The position numbers were made by a program, and so were the translations under genes. The notes beneath the pieces are model-generated. The model worked only from the letters and a program-made list of their open reading frames with translations, was not told the origin of the DNA and made no database searches. A stretch of 64,000 nt of DNA from Betaproteobacteria bacterium Ga0077523 (GTDB lineage: Bacteria > Pseudomonadota > Gammaproteobacteria > Burkholderiales > Ga0077523), in contig LNDQ01000040.1 in the NCBI GenBank assembly GCA_001464695.1, positions 1-64,000 on the forward strand. The letters are read 5' to 3'. This document shows positions 1-8,691 of this stretch, one piece after another. Position 1 is the stretch's first letter. Each line of letters begins with the position of its first letter.

Positions 1-35
1 GTTTCCCTGCCGGGGGCTCGATCCCTCCGCTCGGG

Positions 36-719
36 CTAAGGCTCGACGGGTGTTTCGGCCGCCCCGGGCACCGGCTCCGCCGACAACATCCCGTGGGCGA
101 GAGCCATGCGCACCACCTGCGCCGTGTTCGACACGTCGAGCTTCTGGCGGATATTCGACTGGTGGTTCGCCACGGTCTTGTAGGAGAGCGACAGGATCTT
201 CGCAATCTCCCCGATCGGATGCCCCGCCACCAGCAGCCGGAACACCTCGAACTCGCGCGGGCTCAGCGCCTGCAGCGGATTCTCGTTGCCGGGCAGCATC
301 TGCATGGCGAGCTCCTGTGCCATGTCGTGGCTGATGTAGAGCTTGCCGGCCGCCACCAGACGCACCGCTTCCACCAGCACCTCGGGCGCGCTCGACTTGG
401 TGACGTAGCCACGGGCACCGGTCTGCAATGCGCGCGACGGAAACACCACGTCCTCGTGCATGCTGAACATGAGGATCTTGGCCTGCGCGTCACGGGCCAG
501 GATGCGTCGCGCGGCCTCGATGCCGCCGATGCCCGGCAGGTTGATGTCGAGCACCACGACGTCGGGGGCGAGCTCGGCAAACATGCGATAGGCGTCCTCG
601 CCGCTGCCGGCTTCGGCGATGACGGTGATCTCGTCGGTGCGCTCCAGCAGGCGGCGATAGCCCTCGCGGACTACCGCGTGGTCGTCGGCGAGTAGGACTC
701 TGGTTTTGGCGTTGCTCAT
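36..719 (-). CDS. NarL/FixJ-family response regulator
   Basis: A 227-residue two-component response regulator that probably activates or represses transcription when phosphorylated. The N-terminal receiver domain (about residues 8-125) has the acidic pair near the start (LLADDH) and the phospho-acceptor Asp in VVVLDINLPG. The C-terminal LuxR-type helix-turn-helix (about 150-215) begins ALSPREFEVFRLL and includes the recognition stretch LSYKTVANHQSNIRQKL. It lies just downstream of, and on the same strand as, a PAS histidine kinase (903-2240), its obvious partner; the 183-bp gap between them holds a hairpin repeat. The ATG at 719 follows an AAGAAGG-like ribosome site. The pair faces a TonB receptor gene and may control it (inference). 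Confidence 0.93.
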   Translation of the reverse strand: MSNAKTRVLLADDHAVVREGYRRLLERTDEITVIAEAGSGEDAYRMFAELAPDVVVLDINLPGIGGIEAARRILARDAQAKILMFSMHEDVVFPSRALQTGARGYVTKSSAPEVLVEAVRLVAAGKLYISHDMAQELAMQMLPGNENPLQALSPREFEVFRLLVAGHPIGEIAKILSLSYKTVANHQSNIRQKLDVSNTAQVVRMALAHGMLSAEPVPGAAETPVEP

Positions 720-748
720 TGTGAAACCTTCTTGTTTGTCGCGTGATT

Positions 749-861
749 TCCCTCACCCTCGGTCCCTCTCCCGGGGGGAGAGGGAGGCGCACCTTCACGT
801 CACCCGATAGGAGCGGGATGCAAAGCCCCTCTCCCCCCGGGAGAGGGGTTGGGGTGAGGGA
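749..861. repeat. Two-hairpin intergenic repeat element (copy R1)
   Basis: A 113-bp element bounded by the perfect 10-bp inverted repeat TCCCTCACCC (749-758) and GGGTGAGGGA (852-861). It contains two strong inner hairpins: TCCCTCTCCC/GGGAGAGGGA (763-785) and CCCCTCTCCC/GGGAGAGGGG (826-848). It sits between the kinase and response-regulator genes. Related elements occur at 8734-8850 and 59108-59200. It looks like a REP/MITE-type non-coding repeat that could act as an mRNA-stabilising or attenuating structure within the operon. Confidence 0.8.
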
Positions 862-902
862 GAACTAACGCATGCTCATCAGAGTAGTCGATAGCAACGC
901 TT

Positions 903-2240
903 TTACGCCGGCAGCACGCCGCGCACGCTCACCCCGCGCCCCGTACCCGCCTCCAGCGTAAACGCCCCCCCCAGCACCTCGATGCGCTCGCGCAACCCCA
1001 GCAAACCCATCCCGAGCGTCGCCCGCCGGGGTTCGAAACCACGCCCGTCGTCGGAGACGGCCAGCTCCACCGCCCCGGTGCCGTCGATGCGCTTCAACGC
1101 AATCTTCACTTCGCCGGCTTCGGCGTGCTTGGCCACGTTGGTCAGGCATTCCTGCACGAAGCGATACAGGGTGATGTTCGCCACCTCACCCAACTCCTCG
1201 AGCGAGCCATCAGTCGCGAATGTGCACTTGACACCAGGATGGCGCCGTTGCCACTGATCGACCAGATACTGCAGCGCCGAGGGCAATCCGAGTTCGTCCA
1301 GCGCTACCGGCCGCAAGCGGCGCATCAGGTTGCGCGCCACTTCGTACACGTGATTCGTCACCTCGACGATGGATTGGGCAGCCGCCTTGATCTCGCCGTC
1401 GGCCCGATCGCGGATCGACACGGCGTCGAGCTTGAGGGCGTTCAGCCATTGCCCCATCTCGTCGTGCAGTTCGCGCGCGATGTTGCGGCGTTCGTCCTCC
1501 TGCACCTGGATGCTGCGCTGGATGAGCTGCCGGTTCTCGGCCAGCGTCTTGGCGAGCTGTGTCTGCGCTTGTTCGAGCGCGGTGATATCGGTGAAGAACG
1601 CGTGCACCTGCGACGTGCCGGTCGAATCGCGCCGCACCGTGAGCTTGGCGATCACGCGACACTCCTTGCCGTCGGCACGGCGCAACGTGAGCACGGGCGG
1701 CTCGAGCTTGCCGCCGGCTGCCAGCGCTGCCATGTGGGTGCGCCACAACTCCCGATCCGCATAGAAGTCCCCGATGCGCTGGCCCACGGCTGCTTCCGCA
1801 GACGGCAACCCCAGCAGCCGGGCGGCCTCGGGATTGGCCAGGCTGACGACGCCCTCGGCGTCGGCCAGCATGTTGGCCGACAGGTCTTCGGTGAACAGCA
1901 TGCGGTAGTGACGTTCGTTCTCGACCAGGGCTGCCTGGGTGCGCAGGCGCAGTCCCATCTCCCGGGAGGCGTGCCGGTGCCGGCGCCAGGAATACCAGGT
2001 GAGCCCGAGCAGCATGGCAGCCAGGGCAAGCGGCAGTTCGTCGAGCTGATAAGCCTCGTAGGTCTTCGAGTGGGCCGCTAGCCATTCGGAGAATTCGAGT
2101 GCGGCACCGATGGCAAAGGTGCCGACGGTGATCAGCGCCACCAGGCCCAGATCCGCCCAGGCTTGCCGCATGGGCGCAGGAGCCGCCGCGACCGGCGACG
2201 GCAGGGAGGCCGCGGGTTGTGCGGCAAGTTCGGCTTGCAT
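903..2240 (-). CDS. PAS-domain sensor histidine kinase (NarX/UhpB type, HisKA_3)
   Basis: Membrane sensor kinase of 445 residues that should phosphorylate the NarL-type regulator encoded just downstream. Two membrane segments lie near the N-terminus (about residues 30-50 and 68-85). A PAS domain follows (YRMLFTEDLSANMLADAEG to the FFTDITALEQAQ end), then the HisKA_3 dimerisation helix with phospho-acceptor His in NIARELHDEMGQ. The HATPase_c domain carries the N box (LTNVAKHA) and G boxes (SDDGRGF, GMGLLGLRERIE). I chose the ATG at 2240 (MQAELAAQP) over the frame's earlier codon because the upstream 18 residues are Arg/Pro-rich and fit no domain. The signal sensed is unknown. Confidence 0.93.
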   Translation of the reverse strand: MQAELAAQPAASLPSPVAAAPAPMRQAWADLGLVALITVGTFAIGAALEFSEWLAAHSKTYEAYQLDELPLALAAMLLGLTWYSWRRHRHASREMGLRLRTQAALVENERHYRMLFTEDLSANMLADAEGVVSLANPEAARLLGLPSAEAAVGQRIGDFYADRELWRTHMAALAAGGKLEPPVLTLRRADGKECRVIAKLTVRRDSTGTSQVHAFFTDITALEQAQTQLAKTLAENRQLIQRSIQVQEDERRNIARELHDEMGQWLNALKLDAVSIRDRADGEIKAAAQSIVEVTNHVYEVARNLMRRLRPVALDELGLPSALQYLVDQWQRRHPGVKCTFATDGSLEELGEVANITLYRFVQECLTNVAKHAEAGEVKIALKRIDGTGAVELAVSDDGRGFEPRRATLGMGLLGLRERIEVLGGAFTLEAGTGRGVSVRGVLPA

Positions 2241-2355
2241 GGGGTGACCTCTCGCGGTCGGAAGAGTGCGGCCCCGCCAGGGAGCTCGCCACAAGCGGGG
2301 TTATACCCAAGACCGGCGGAGCCGAACAGGGAATCCTTCCTCGCAGTTCTCCTCG

Positions 2356-2376
2356 GACCGGGAATTTTTCCCGGTC
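2356..2376. promoter_or_regulatory. Perfect 9-bp palindrome in the divergent kinase/TonB-receptor promoter region
   Basis: GACCGGGAA at 2356-2364 is followed by a TTT spacer and its exact complement TTCCCGGTC at 2368-2376. It lies in the 245-bp gap between the divergent kinase (start 2240) and TonB receptor (start 2486) genes, so it is well placed as an operator. It could equally be an RNA hairpin, but the T residues are in the loop rather than after the stem, so it is not a standard terminator. Part of it, CGGACCGGGAA, recurs at 53662-53672. Confidence 0.45.
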
Positions 2377-2485
2377 TTCACTGGGATGGATTCCGTCGCT
2401 GGATGGGGGCTAACTCATTAGCCTCCCGGGAGCCCGACGCCCTGCGTGTCAGGGGCCACGACAACAATATTTCGAGGAGAGAACC

Positions 2486-4840
2486 ATGGCGTCCCGCCAT
2501 CCCACCCCCTTCCGTCCGCGGGCGCTGGCGCTCGCCGTCACGGCCGCTTGTGCGCTCCCGGCCCATGCTGACAACCCGGGAGCGACCCTGGAAACCCCGA
2601 GCGTCACCGTGATCGGCAATACGCCGCTTCCCGGCCTGGGGCTGTCGATCCAGAAATTCCCGGGCAACGTGCAGTCGGCGACGGCCGCCGACATCCGCCG
2701 CAGCCAGACCACGAGCCTGCCCGACCTGCTGACCAGCCAGATGCCCTCGGTGAACGTGAACGACGTCCAGGGCAATCCGTACCAGCCGGACCTCAACTAT
2801 CGCGGCTTCACCGCCTCGCCCCTGCTCGGCCTGCCGCAGGGCTTGTCCGTATTCCAGGACGGCGTGCGTATCAACGAGCCCTTCGGCGACACGGTGAACT
2901 GGGGCCTGATCCCCATGAACGCCATCTCCACGATCAACCTGATCCCGGGCTCGAACCCCCTGTTCGGCCTGAACACCCTCGGCGGCGCCCTGTCGCTGCG
3001 CACCAAGAGCGGCTTCCAGTTCCCCAATACCAACATCGAACTGTCCGGAGGTTCGTGGGGCCGGTCCCAGGCGCAGTTCGAGCACGGCGGCTACTCCGGC
3101 AACAAGGACTTCTACATCGCCGGCAACTGGTTCCGTGAGGACGGCTGGCGCGACTTCTCGCCCACCGACGTGAAGCAGTTCTTCGCCAAGACCGGCGTGC
3201 AGACCGACGACACGGACTTCGACGTGTCTTTCACCTACGCCCGCACCGACTTGATCGGCAACGGCGTCACGCCGGAGAGTTTCCTCAACCAGAGCCGCAA
3301 CCGCATCTTCACCAGGCCCGACAACACCCGCAACACCATGGGCATGGTCAACTTCACCGGCAGCCACGCGCTCGACGCGTACCGGCTGATCTCGGGCAAC
3401 GTCTACTACCGCTACAACAAGACCGAGACGCTGAACGGCGACGTCAACGACGATTTCGAGGGTGGACCGAACGACGGCGAAACCGGCGCCAATGGCGGCG
3501 CGGGCTTCAACAGCGAGACCGGGGTCAACAACCGCACCAAGACCAAAGGCCATTCCCTCGGCGGCACGCTGCAGTACTCGCAGTCCTGGGACACGAACCA
3601 GCTCGCGGTGGGCGCCTCCTATGACGACGCCAAGGCGGACTTCGACCAGAGCTCGGGCACGGGTGAATTCGATTCCACACGGCAAGTCGTCCAGAGCGCG
3701 GCGGATGTCCTCGGCAACGCGTTGACCGGCCGGACGCGCACGGGCAGCCTGTTCTTCACCGACACGTGGACCTTCATGCCCAACTGGCATTTCACGGGGT
3801 CCGCCCGCTACAACCATACGGCGGTCAAGAACACCGACCGGTTGAACTCCACGCCGCCCAATCTCGACGGCGACTTCACCTACGTGAAAGTGAACCCGGC
3901 GCTGGGCCTCAACTGGACGCCGACCCCGGCCCTCACGACCTACGTCTCGGCAAGCCAGGGCAACCGCGCACCCTCCCCCATCGAACTGGGCTGCGCGGAC
4001 CCGGCCAACCCCTGCACGCTGCCCAACGCGCTGGCGGCCGATCCGTTCCTGAAGCAGGTCGTGGCGCGCACCTACGAAATCGGTGCCCGCGGCCTGTGGG
4101 GCACGAGCGTGCGCTGGAACGCCGCCCTGTTCCAGACCAACCTGAACGACGACATCCTGTTCGTCAGCACCACCACCAGCGCCGGCTACTTCACCAACTT
4201 CGGCAAGACGCGCCGGCAGGGCCTGGAGTTCGGCGTCGCCACGGATGTGGGCCGCTCCACGATCTCGGCCAACTACAGCCTGGTGGACGCCACCTACCAG
4301 ACCGACGCCACCATCCTCGCGGAGAACAACTCGTCGCGCGGCTTCGGCGGCGTAACCGCGGATGATGAGATCCGCGTGCGTGCCGGCGACCGCATTCCGG
4401 GCATCCCGCAGCACCAGTTCCGCCTCAACTTCAACTACCGCTTCACCGATGACTTCAGCATGGGCGCGAACGTCGTCGCGATGACGGGCAACTTCGCGCG
4501 CGGCAACGAGAACAACCAGCACGAGCCCGGCACCGTCACCGACCCGATCGGCAACGACACGCGCACGTTCCTCGGTGCCGGCAAGACGGCCGCGTATGCG
4601 GTGCTCAACCTGACCGCGCGCTACCGCGTGGCCACACGCTGGGAAATCTTCGGTCGCATCAACAACGTGTTCGACACCCGCTTCAACACCGCGGCGATCC
4701 TCGCGGAGAACCCGTTCAACGCCGCCGGGGTGTTCCAGACCAATTCGGACATGTGGGCACGCGAAACGTTCTATGGCCCGGGCGCGCCGCGGGCCGCGTG
4801 GATCGGTGTGCGATACTTCATCGAACGTCCGCCGCGCTGA
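2486..4840 (+). CDS. TonB-dependent outer-membrane receptor
   Basis: A 784-residue outer-membrane receptor that takes up a scarce ligand using TonB energy. The signal peptide covers residues 1-28 (cleavage near PAHA-DNP). The plug domain runs from about 45 to 165 (DLLTSQMPSVNVNDVQGNP, NYRGFTASPLLG, QGLSVFQDGVRINEPFGD, NTLGGALSLRTKSG) and is followed by a long beta-barrel ending GVRYFIERPPR. The start ATG has a clear upstream AGGAGAGAA. The next gene downstream is a YVTN propeller of the PQQ-catabolism-associated type, and divergent from it is a NarL-type two-component system. From this context the ligand may be PQQ or a lanthanide chelate rather than a classical siderophore; that is inference only. 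Confidence 0.93.
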   Translation: MASRHPTPFRPRALALAVTAACALPAHADNPGATLETPSVTVIGNTPLPGLGLSIQKFPGNVQSATAADIRRSQTTSLPDLLTSQMPSVNVNDVQGNPYQPDLNYRGFTASPLLGLPQGLSVFQDGVRINEPFGDTVNWGLIPMNAISTINLIPGSNPLFGLNTLGGALSLRTKSGFQFPNTNIELSGGSWGRSQAQFEHGGYSGNKDFYIAGNWFREDGWRDFSPTDVKQFFAKTGVQTDDTDFDVSFTYARTDLIGNGVTPESFLNQSRNRIFTRPDNTRNTMGMVNFTGSHALDAYRLISGNVYYRYNKTETLNGDVNDDFEGGPNDGETGANGGAGFNSETGVNNRTKTKGHSLGGTLQYSQSWDTNQLAVGASYDDAKADFDQSSGTGEFDSTRQVVQSAADVLGNALTGRTRTGSLFFTDTWTFMPNWHFTGSARYNHTAVKNTDRLNSTPPNLDGDFTYVKVNPALGLNWTPTPALTTYVSASQGNRAPSPIELGCADPANPCTLPNALAADPFLKQVVARTYEIGARGLWGTSVRWNAALFQTNLNDDILFVSTTTSAGYFTNFGKTRRQGLEFGVATDVGRSTISANYSLVDATYQTDATILAENNSSRGFGGVTADDEIRVRAGDRIPGIPQHQFRLNFNYRFTDDFSMGANVVAMTGNFARGNENNQHEPGTVTDPIGNDTRTFLGAGKTAAYAVLNLTARYRVATRWEIFGRINNVFDTRFNTAAILAENPFNAAGVFQTNSDMWARETFYGPGAPRAAWIGVRYFIERPPR

Positions 4841-4889
4841 CGCTGTCGAAGCGGCTACCACTGAAGCCAGAAGAAGAGAGGAGCCGCAT

Positions 4890-5831
4890 ATGAAAGGAAT
4901 CCTGCCCGCCGCGATGGCGGGCTTTTTCGTCGCGACGGCCGCTTTCGCCGCGCCGTTCGCCTATGTCCCGAACGAGAAGTCGGGGACCATCAGCGTCATC
5001 GACACCGCTACGGACGAAGTGGTACGCACCATACCCGCGGGAGAGAAGCCCCGCGGCATCGCCGCGTCCACGGACGGACGCACGCTGTACGTGAGCGATC
5101 AACCCAAGAACGCGCTGGCCACCATCGACGTCGAGTCGGGCAAGCTCGGTCAACCCATCGACCTGGGTGAATCCCCGGAAGGGGTGGGAATTTCTCCCGA
5201 CGGCAAGTGGATCGTGGTCGCCATCGAGAAGACCAACTCGATCTACTTCGTCGACTCAGGCAGCGGCAAGCGCGCCTTCGCGGTGAAGGTGAAGGGCGAC
5301 AATCCCGAGCACGCCGTGTTCAGCCCCGACAACAAGCTCGTGGTGACCGGCGCAGAAGAAGGCCGCCAGGTCGACATCATCGACGTCGAGAAGCGCGAGC
5401 AGATCGGTACGGTCATGGTGGGTGACCGGCCGCGCGGCATGGCGTTCGTACCGGACGGGAGCCGCCTGTACGTCGCCTGCGAACTCGCGAGCAAGACCTA
5501 CGCGATCGACATGAAGAGCCTCACCGTCATCGCCGAGATCGCGACCGGCACGTTCTCCAACGGCGTCGCGGTCCGGCCCGACGGCAAGCGCGTGTTCGTC
5601 ACCAACGGCAAGGACGCGACCGTGTCCGTCATCGACACCGCCAGCAACACGGTGGTCGCCACGATTCCCGTGGGCAAGCGCCCGTGGAATCTCGCGCTCA
5701 CACCCGACGGCCGCAAGCTGTACGTGGCCAACGGCCGCTCCAATTCGGTATCGGTGATCGACACCGAGACCAACGCGAAGCTGAAGGACATCGAGGTCGG
5801 GGAAATGCCCTGGGGTGTGGCGATACGCTGA
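4890..5831 (+). CDS. Periplasmic YVTN beta-propeller protein (PQQ-catabolism-associated type)
   Basis: Secreted seven-repeat YVTN beta-propeller of 313 residues. A signal peptide (MKGILPAAMAGFFVATAAFA) is followed by repeats spaced about 42 residues apart, each of the type VSVIDTATD...V.TI..G..P.G...SPDG..LYV (for example TISVIDTATDEVVRTIPAG near the start and SVSVIDTETNAKL near the end). Length and repeat number match the beta-propeller family found with PQQ-dependent alcohol catabolism operons; I recognise that family but could not run a search. The ATG at 4890 has an AGAGAGGAG ribosome site, and the gene starts 49 bp after the TonB receptor stop, so they are probably co-transcribed. Its biochemical role is not established. 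Confidence 0.88.
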   Translation: MKGILPAAMAGFFVATAAFAAPFAYVPNEKSGTISVIDTATDEVVRTIPAGEKPRGIAASTDGRTLYVSDQPKNALATIDVESGKLGQPIDLGESPEGVGISPDGKWIVVAIEKTNSIYFVDSGSGKRAFAVKVKGDNPEHAVFSPDNKLVVTGAEEGRQVDIIDVEKREQIGTVMVGDRPRGMAFVPDGSRLYVACELASKTYAIDMKSLTVIAEIATGTFSNGVAVRPDGKRVFVTNGKDATVSVIDTASNTVVATIPVGKRPWNLALTPDGRKLYVANGRSNSVSVIDTETNAKLKDIEVGEMPWGVAIR

Positions 5832-5851
5832 ATCGCGGCAGCTGGCAGGTA

Positions 5852-5987
5852 GGGCAACTTCTTTCACCACGAAGGACACGAAGGACTCGAAGGGTCACGA
5901 AGGATTCCCCGACATGCTTTCCCTTCGGGTTTCCTTCGTGGGTTTCCTTCGTGCCCTTCGTGTCCTTCGTGGTGAAAGAGGTTGCCC
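5852..5987. repeat. 136-bp MITE-like inverted repeat (CACGAAGG family)
   Basis: The ends form a roughly 33-bp inverted repeat with one mismatch: 5852-5884 begins GGGCAACTTCTTTCACC and continues with the direct motif ACGAAGGACACGAAGG, and 5955-5987 is the complement, ending GTTGCCC. The interior has further degenerate CGAAGG/CCTTCG units. The element fills half of the 280-bp gap between the propeller gene (stop 5831) and the next gene (start 6112). Related CACGAAGG repeats are common in proteobacterial intergenic regions. No coding content is seen in this gap. Confidence 0.8.
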
Positions 5988-6111
5988 TGGCTGGTCGCCC
6001 CTGGCCACAGCCTGCGCTGGCGGCTCCGTCGCCGCCATGCCAGAATTCCCGGCCGGCGGGCTGTGTACGCCCGGCCACCCAGCCCATGACCGCTGACCAC
6101 CGCCCGACGCC

Positions 6112-7659
6112 GTGAAACCGCTGCCCGGGGCAACGTCCCTCCTGACGTGGCTGCTGGTCGCGACCCTGTCCCTGGCCGGCTCGGGTTGCGCCGCATTCCG
6201 CAGCTACAAGGCGGAAATGGACAAGACCATCGCGCTGGCCTCCGCGGGCGACGTCGACGGCGCCATCAAGGTCCTCGACAGCAACAACAAGTCGAAGGAC
6301 AAGGACCTGCTGTACGACATGGAGTCGGGCGAGCTCAGGCGACTGAAGGGCGACTTCCAGGGGAGCCAGGTGGCGCTCACCTCGGCCGACGCGAAAGTGC
6401 AGGCGTGGGAAGAGGCCTCGAAGCTCAACGCAGCACGGACCGGCGGCTCGGTGGGCAGCTACCTGGTGAACGACAAGGTGCGCACCTACGAGGGGCACGA
6501 CTACGAGAAGGTCATGGTCACCACGCTCATGGCCATGAACCGCATGGATCTCGGCGACTGGGACACCGCCCGCGTGGACATCAAGCGCACGCACGAACGC
6601 GAGGCAATGATCCAGGCATTGCGCGAGGACGAATACCTCAAGGTCACGGAAGAGGCCAGGAAGAAAGGCGCGCGCCAGAGCTTCAAGGAGCTGAACGGCT
6701 ACCCGGTGCAGACCATCGACAACCCCGAAGTCAATGCGCTGAAGAATGGCTATCAGAATGCCCTGTCGCACTACCTGGCGGGCTTCGTCTACGAGGCGCT
6801 CGGCGAGCCGAGCCTCGCAGCGCCGGGATACCGCACCGCCATCGAATTGCGTCCCGGCCAGGGCATGCTCGAGGACTCGCTCGGCGGATTGGACGCGCGC
6901 CTGGCAGCGAAGGACGAGGGTTATTGCGACGTGCTGTTCGTTATCGAAACCGGCGTGATACCAGGCCGCGCATCGCAAAGCTTCAACCTGCCGATTCCGG
7001 TCGGGCCGCAAGGCCGCTGGATCTTCATCTCGGCATCGTTCCCCACCATGCCGGCGGTGGCCCCGTATAACCCGCCGTCAGTTCGGATCGACAAGGACCT
7101 CGACGTGCGCACGGCACACGTGCTCGATCTCGACTCGATGGCACGCCGCACGCTGAAGGACGACATGCCCGGCATCATGCTGCGCGCATTCATTCGCCTA
7201 TCCTCGCGCGCGGTTGCGCAATACCAGATGCAGGAGCAGATCGCCCAGCAGCAGAGGAAAGGCCAGGACACGCTGGGCATGTCGCTCGGTCTGCTGGCCC
7301 TGCAGCTGGGCGGTGCCGTGACCGAACAGGCGGACGAGCGCGGCTGGCGCACCCTGCCCGCCCACGTCACGGTGGCGCGCGCACGCCTGTCACGCGGGCA
7401 GCACAACATCGACATCAGCACCGGTCATGGCCGCGCGACCTTCGATGTGAACCTCGCCGGCCCCCATGCGTTGGTGACTGCACGATTGCTCGGTGGGCGC
7501 CCGTTCACCACCCCAGCGGCGTCTCCCGGCATGCCCGCCGCACCCCTGCCCGCAGGGTCGAAATCCGTCGCGGCGCCCGGAGCCGACGCCGTTCAGGTTT
7601 CCGTCGTGAACTTCGATTACCCTGTTGCCGTCTCTACCCCCCGGAGGACCCTCCCATGA
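6112..7659 (+). CDS. COG3014-type envelope lipoprotein
   Basis: Predicted exported protein of 515 residues, probably a lipoprotein. The N-terminal hydrophobic stretch (TSLLTWLLVATLSLAGSGC) ends at Cys27, although the lipobox is imperfect (Gly at -3). The body is helical with TPR-like character (AGDVDGAIKVLDSN; SHYLAGFVYEALGEPSLAAPGYRTAIELRP). This family is found next to YcfL and LpoB, as it is here: its stop overlaps the YcfL start by 4 bp. A GTG start at 6112 is chosen because it directly precedes the hydrophobic segment. The role is probably in envelope or peptidoglycan maintenance by association; no enzymatic motif is visible. Confidence 0.8.
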   Translation: MKPLPGATSLLTWLLVATLSLAGSGCAAFRSYKAEMDKTIALASAGDVDGAIKVLDSNNKSKDKDLLYDMESGELRRLKGDFQGSQVALTSADAKVQAWEEASKLNAARTGGSVGSYLVNDKVRTYEGHDYEKVMVTTLMAMNRMDLGDWDTARVDIKRTHEREAMIQALREDEYLKVTEEARKKGARQSFKELNGYPVQTIDNPEVNALKNGYQNALSHYLAGFVYEALGEPSLAAPGYRTAIELRPGQGMLEDSLGGLDARLAAKDEGYCDVLFVIETGVIPGRASQSFNLPIPVGPQGRWIFISASFPTMPAVAPYNPPSVRIDKDLDVRTAHVLDLDSMARRTLKDDMPGIMLRAFIRLSSRAVAQYQMQEQIAQQQRKGQDTLGMSLGLLALQLGGAVTEQADERGWRTLPAHVTVARARLSRGQHNIDISTGHGRATFDVNLAGPHALVTARLLGGRPFTTPAASPGMPAAPLPAGSKSVAAPGADAVQVSVVNFDYPVAVSTPRRTLP

Positions 7660-8093
7660 AAGCAGTCACCCTCGTCATCGCCCTGCTCGCCATCGCCCTG
7701 GCGGCCGGCTGCGGCACCAAGAAGGGCTTCGAGAAGCCCGGCTTCGCCTTCGGTTGTCCGGTCGGCGAATCCAAGATCAGCTCCATGGAAGACCTGGTCA
7801 AGGCCAAGGTCGCCAAGGAAGGCAGCAAGAGCCCGGACGTGGAGATCGAGGAGATCCGCTGCACCACGACCGGCGATCTCATGAAGATCGACGTGGTGGT
7901 CCACAACGACGAATCCGACGTGGAGCGCCTCCAGTACAAGTTCCGCTGGATGGATGCCGAGGGCATGCGTGCCGCCGACGAAGAGTCGTGGAAGCCGCTG
8001 CTGCTGTACGGCAACTCCCGTCAGACCGTCACGACGATTGCGCCGAACGCCAAGGCTCGCGACTTCAAGTTCATTTTCATGGGGCAAGAATGA
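7656..8093 (+). CDS. YcfL-family (DUF1425) lipoprotein
   Basis: Small lipoprotein of 145 residues with signal MKAVTLVIALLAIALAAGC and lipobox LAAGC (Cys19). The C-terminal part has the beta-sandwich pattern of the YcfL family: MKIDVVVHNDESDVERLQYKFRWMDAEG, then WKPLLLYGNSRQTVTTIAPN. Enterobacterial ycfL likewise precedes lpoB. The start overlaps the end of the COG3014 gene (ATGA), and the lpoB-like gene begins one base after its stop, so the three form a tight operon. Function beyond envelope association is unknown. Confidence 0.85.
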   Translation: MKAVTLVIALLAIALAAGCGTKKGFEKPGFAFGCPVGESKISSMEDLVKAKVAKEGSKSPDVEIEEIRCTTTGDLMKIDVVVHNDESDVERLQYKFRWMDAEGMRAADEESWKPLLLYGNSRQTVTTIAPNAKARDFKFIFMGQE

Positions 8094-8094
8094 C

Positions 8095-8691
8095 ATGACA
8101 TCTACTTCCTTCGCGCTGTTCCGCCTTCCCTCCGTCCTGGTACTCGCCACCGCGCTGGCCCTCACCGCCTGCGGCGGCCCCAAGACCAAGTACGGCGATG
8201 CCGGTTCCGTCGAAACCGTCACCAACCAGTTCGGCTCCACCGACCTGCAGATGCTCGCCGAACAGATGTCGCAGTCGATGCTGTCGGAAGCGCCGGTGAT
8301 CTCGAGCGGCAACCTGCCCATCGTCACGGTGCAGGAGGTGAAGAACAAGACCAGCGAATACATCGATACGCGTGCAATCACGAACCGCATGCGCGCGACG
8401 CTGCAGAAGAGCCGCAAGGTGCGCTTCGCGACCGACCAGGCCGAGATGCAGAAGCAGATCGACGAGATCCAGCGCCAGCAAAGCGAGTACTACGACCAGA
8501 ACAAGTCCACCGAAGTGGGCAAGATGGTCGGTGCGGGCTTCCGCGTCAGCGGCGAGATCACTTCGATCGTGAAGGAAGACAAGAACATCAAGGACGTCTA
8601 CTACCAGCTCTTCCTCAGCATGACCAACATCCAGACCGGCATCGAGGAGTGGAGCGACACCAAGGAGATCCGCAAGACGACCGAGAAGTAA
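8095..8691 (+). CDS. lpoB: Penicillin-binding protein activator LpoB-like lipoprotein
   Basis: Outer-membrane lipoprotein of 198 residues resembling LpoB, which in enterobacteria stimulates the bifunctional peptidoglycan synthase PBP1B. The lipobox is ALTAC (Cys25). The conserved LpoB domain follows: TDLQMLAEQMSQSML, LPIVTVQEVKNKTSEYIDTR, RATLQKSRKVRF, and the ADQAEMQKQ... to GAGFRVSGEITSI region. It is the third gene of the COG3014-YcfL-LpoB operon. A betaproteobacterial PBP1B partner is not in the window, so activator function is inferred from family and neighbours. Confidence 0.85.
   Translation: MTSTSFALFRLPSVLVLATALALTACGGPKTKYGDAGSVETVTNQFGSTDLQMLAEQMSQSMLSEAPVISSGNLPIVTVQEVKNKTSEYIDTRAITNRMRATLQKSRKVRFATDQAEMQKQIDEIQRQQSEYYDQNKSTEVGKMVGAGFRVSGEITSIVKEDKNIKDVYYQLFLSMTNIQTGIEEWSDTKEIRKTTEK

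Noticed and set aside
2378-4861. Very long open frame (827 codons) antisense to the TonB receptor
   Set aside because: Its composition is Ala/Val/Arg/Glu-rich without domains, and it mirrors the codon-position GC bias of the receptor gene, which has a signal peptide, plug and barrel. It is a shadow frame.
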